Source: Candidatus Methanolliviera sp. GoM_asphalt
GTDB lineage: Archaea > Halobacteriota > Methanoliparia > Methanoliparales > Methanoliparaceae
Direction of reading: 5' to 3'
Assembly (NCBI GenBank): GCA_902158745.1
Contig: CABGHH010000120.1
Coordinates: forward strand, 1 to 5,359
Length of the DNA stretch: 5,359 nucleotides
The notes beneath the pieces were generated by a model. The model saw nothing but the letters and a program-made list of their open reading frames with translations, did not search any database and was not told the DNA's origin. Within the stretch, counting starts at the first letter, position 1. Each line of letters starts with the position of its first letter. The position numbers were made by a program, and so were the translations under genes. Below, one piece after another: positions 5,206-5,359 of the stretch.

Positions 5206-5359
5206 ATGAAAAAAATACAAGTTTTAATTGCCATCAGCATGATCGTTGCCGTAATGGGTGGAGTTGTAGCGTATAAAACAGATGTTAGCGCTTTTGAGGG
5301 GCGAGATACCGCTTGGGAGATGAAACCTCCATATATCTTCACCGGATGTAGCCCCATAG
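5206..5359 (+). CDS. Probable exported or membrane-anchored protein, 5' part only
   Basis: An open frame starts at ATG 5206 and runs to the window edge without a stop, giving 51 codons and one extra base. It is preceded by AGAAGG with an 8-base gap. The N-terminus has two lysines (K2, K3), then a hydrophobic stretch from about residue 5 to 23 (VLIAISMIVAVMGGVVAY within it), then a polar region with acidic residues. This is the shape of a Sec signal peptide or a single N-terminal membrane anchor. No lipobox cysteine is seen at the end of the hydrophobic part; the first cysteine is C48 (FTGCSP). Small residues around GGVVA and VSA could serve as cleavage sites. It is divergent from the BKACE-hydrolase pair. 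The visible part is too short to recognise a family, so function is unknown. Confidence 0.7.
   Translation, partial: MKKIQVLIAISMIVAVMGGVVAYKTDVSAFEGRDTAWEMKPPYIFTGCSPI

Noticed and set aside
5038..5357. Two overlapping minus-strand open frames with hydrophobic peptides
   Set aside because: They cross the likely promoter, inverted repeat and signal-peptide region of the plus-strand gene at 5206; the hydrophobic residues reflect AT-rich antisense sequence.

Overview
The window looks like a piece of an archaeal chromosome, most likely from a methanogen-related euryarchaeal lineage such as Archaeoglobi, ANME or Syntrophoarchaeum-type relatives. The main reason is a full-length methenyl-tetrahydromethanopterin cyclohydrolase (Mch) gene. 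Purine-rich Shine-Dalgarno sites and AT-rich TATA-like boxes upstream of most genes fit this. Mch also occurs in some methylotrophic bacteria, so the assignment to a lineage is inference. There are five complete genes, one gene cut by the right edge, and no sign of insertion sequences, CRISPR arrays, tRNA or rRNA.

Layout. 1-193 is non-coding and rich in inverted repeats. 194-1126 (-) is mch. A 230-bp divergent spacer holding a clear operator-like inverted repeat separates it from 1357-2022 (+), a cysteine-rich DUF1847-type putative metal-binding protein. That gene converges, over a 32-bp spacer holding a 14-bp perfect palindrome, with 2055-2849 (-), a classical short-chain dehydrogenase. After a 176-bp spacer come two tightly linked minus-strand genes: 3026-3967, a metallo-beta-lactamase-fold hydrolase, and 3979-4860, a beta-keto acid cleavage enzyme (BKACE, DUF849). 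They are transcribed in the order BKACE then hydrolase, 11 bp apart. 4861-5205 is a divergent intergenic region. At 5206 a plus-strand gene for a probable exported or membrane-anchored protein begins and runs off the window.

How the genes may work together. Mch is central C1 metabolism (formyl/methenyl interconversion on tetrahydromethanopterin) and stands alone here. The BKACE and MBL-fold pair, perhaps with the dehydrogenase downstream on the same strand, looks like a small carboxylic-acid or acyl-CoA catabolic module. The dehydrogenase could make a 3-keto intermediate, BKACE would cleave a beta-keto acid with acetyl-CoA to acetoacetate and a new acyl-CoA, and the hydrolase could open a thioester, lactone or similar bond. 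The order of steps and the substrates are inference. No gene here forms an obviously new defence or mobile system. The points most worth following are the BKACE-hydrolase pair in a C1-metabolising archaeon, the operator-like repeat between mch and the DUF1847 gene, and the dense palindrome cluster downstream of mch.
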